Part shown: positions 63,089 to 64,000 of the stretch, in pieces
How the letters are laid out: the number at the start of each line of letters is the position of its first letter
Numbering within the stretch: the stretch's first letter is position 1
Source of the DNA: Streptomyces cacaoi
GTDB taxonomy: Bacteria; Actinomycetota; Actinomycetes; Streptomycetales; Streptomycetaceae
DNA: 64,000 nt
Assembly: GCF_006539165.1 (NCBI RefSeq)
Contig: NZ_BJMM01000002.1
Coordinates: 186,001-250,000, forward strand
Direction of reading: 5' to 3'
Program-made: the position numbers and the translations under genes
Notes under the pieces: generated by a model
The model's database searches: none
Seen by the model: the letters and a program-made list of their open reading frames with translations, nothing else
What the model was told of the DNA's origin: nothing

Positions 63089-63868
63089 GTGGACCAGCGA
63101 CGGAGAGTGTTCGTCCTCTCGCCCGTACTGCGTGTGCTGCTGGGCCTGTTGGGAGCGGCGTCGTTCGGTGCGGGCGTGCTCGCGGTGTTCGTCGCACGGG
63201 ACGGGGCGGGCACGGCGGTGCTGATCGCCTTCGGCGGTGCGCTGCTGGTGCTCGCGCTGCTCGGGGACCGGGTGGAGAGCCTGGAGTTCGGCGGGACGTC
63301 GCTCAGCCTCCGCGAGCGTGCGGCCGAACGGCTCGTCCGGGCCGAGGACTCCGAGCGCGGGGGCGACCCGGCCACGGCCGACCGGCTGCGCGCCGAGGCC
63401 CGGGCCCTGCTGGAGGCGGCGGCCGGACCGCTCGCGGACCGGTACGGCGCGGTGCGCGGCACGATGCCGCCCGGCGCGCGGCGTACCCGTGCCATGGGCG
63501 AGGTCGTCGCACGCGCCCGGAGGCTGTCCGAGGAGCGCTCCTTCGACCCCGCCGAGGTCCTCCGGTGGCTGCGCGAGGGCGGCGACGAGGAGCGGGTGAC
63601 GGCCCTCGCCATGATGCAGGCGCGGGCCGAACTGCGGGACTTCGACGCCGCGTTGGCGGCCGTCGAGCACTCGCGCAGCGCGTTCGAGCAGTACCAGGCG
63701 ATGCGGCTGATGGCGCTGATGGCCGACGCGCTCGACGCGGCTCAGCGTGAGCGGCTGGCCGCGGCGCTGGTCGCACAGCGGGAGCGGTGGCGTTTCCGGC
63801 GCGACGCGAGCCGGCAGCGGCTCAGCGAGGAACTCCTGCGGCGGCTGACGGAGCCGACCGGACACTGA
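63089..63868 (+). CDS. Membrane-anchored hypothetical protein with long helical domain
   Basis: This 259-aa protein has two adjacent N-terminal membrane segments (about residues 13-33 and 39-57), then a soluble, mostly helical, Ala/Arg/Glu-rich domain (about 60-259) that may form coiled coils. I recognise no catalytic motif. GTG 63089 is preceded by GGGGAGG about 10 nt upstream. It stands alone between a minus-strand gene and the right-edge minus-strand gene. Confidence 0.7.
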   Translation: MDQRRRVFVLSPVLRVLLGLLGAASFGAGVLAVFVARDGAGTAVLIAFGGALLVLALLGDRVESLEFGGTSLSLRERAAERLVRAEDSERGGDPATADRLRAEARALLEAAAGPLADRYGAVRGTMPPGARRTRAMGEVVARARRLSEERSFDPAEVLRWLREGGDEERVTALAMMQARAELRDFDAALAAVEHSRSAFEQYQAMRLMALMADALDAAQRERLAAALVAQRERWRFRRDASRQRLSEELLRRLTEPTGH

Positions 63869-63929
63869 ACACCCGCCCGCCACCGGCCGTTCCGTGTGCC
63901 GAGGGCGGTCCGCCCGCCCTTCGGCCCGG

Positions 63930-64000
63930 CTACCGGTGTTCCGGCGCGGGTGCGGTGCTCTCCCGCGGGGTCAGCCGGGGGAGGGGCACCTCGACGCGCC
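63930..64000 (-). CDS. C-terminal end of a probable LacI-family regulator (cut by window edge)
   Basis: The minus-strand frame ending at a TAG (63930-63932) reads RVEVPLPRLTPRESTAPAP before the stop. LacI-family repressors typically finish with such a Val-Pro-x-x-Leu-x-x-Arg-Glu-Ser-Thr-Ala-Pro segment. Only 23 codons are visible, so the call is tentative. Confidence 0.45.
   Translation of the reverse strand, partial: RVEVPLPRLTPRESTAPAPEHR

Overview
The window is chromosomal DNA of a high-GC actinomycete, most likely Streptomyces or a close relative. The grounds are the very high GC, strong G/C bias at third codon positions, frequent GTG starts and ATGA/GTGA overlaps, mycothiol-type formaldehyde oxidation, SoxR without SoxS, a DUF2180/DUF2243/CtaG set, and an NRPS cluster. 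I saw no rRNA, tRNA, CRISPR array, insertion sequence or phage gene.

Left part (1-20.2 kb). A dimethylglycine-oxidase-like gene (cut by the left edge) and S-(hydroxymethyl)mycothiol dehydrogenase form a minus-strand demethylation/formaldehyde unit, followed by an IclR regulator. To its right a plus-strand operon carries a Rieske ferredoxin, its FAD reductase and the three subunits of a xanthine-dehydrogenase/CO-dehydrogenase-type molybdenum hydroxylase. Both operons have TTGACG-type promoters followed by a related motif, so the IclR protein probably controls both. Then come a three-gene cassette (61-aa protein, dimeric barrel protein, 2-hydroxyacid dehydrogenase), an MFS exporter driven by a SoxR-type promoter with a 19-bp spacer and divergent soxR, a DUF2180 zinc protein, CtaG and DUF2243 membrane proteins, a bifunctional rhamnulose-phosphate aldolase/dehydrogenase with LacI-like operators, and a DHA2 exporter divergent from a TetR regulator.

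Centre (20.3-38.2 kb). This is a compact NRPS cluster in two divergent arms. The minus arm encodes an AurF-type diiron N-oxygenase, a glutamine-dependent asparagine-synthetase-like amidotransferase and an amidase-signature enzyme. The plus arm encodes a free-standing adenylation enzyme (Thr-like code), a C-A*-T protein whose A domain is degenerate, a crotonyl-CoA carboxylase/reductase, a C-A(Pro)-T-reductase NRPS, a B12-type acyl-CoA mutase catalytic subunit and a methylmalonyl-CoA-type epimerase. I interpret this as a cluster for an actinonin/matlystatin-type hydroxamate metalloenzyme inhibitor. Ccr, epimerase and mutase would build an alkylsuccinyl-CoA; the NRPS would join it to a Thr-like residue and proline and release it reductively as prolinal/prolinol; the amidotransferase and N-oxygenase (possibly with the amidase) would make the hydroxamate. 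The Thr-like code would set the product apart from actinonin, which has valine there.

Right part (38.2-64 kb). A YfcC/DcuC-type transporter, a CocE/NonD hydrolase, a lacI-MFS-GH3 beta-glucosidase operon, and a seven-gene polyol/glycerol operon follow. That operon runs MFS, glycerol-kinase-like, GlpD-like, alkylglycerone-phosphate-synthase-like FAD enzyme, GlpP antiterminator, ABM protein, zinc alcohol dehydrogenase, and its leader holds a terminator-like hairpin. Next are an ABC-F ATPase, a sugar O-acetyltransferase, an SGNH hydrolase, an arsR-ACR3 arsenite-resistance pair, a tautomerase-like/YHS fusion, a membrane-anchored hypothetical protein, and the last codons of a probable LacI-family gene at the right edge.
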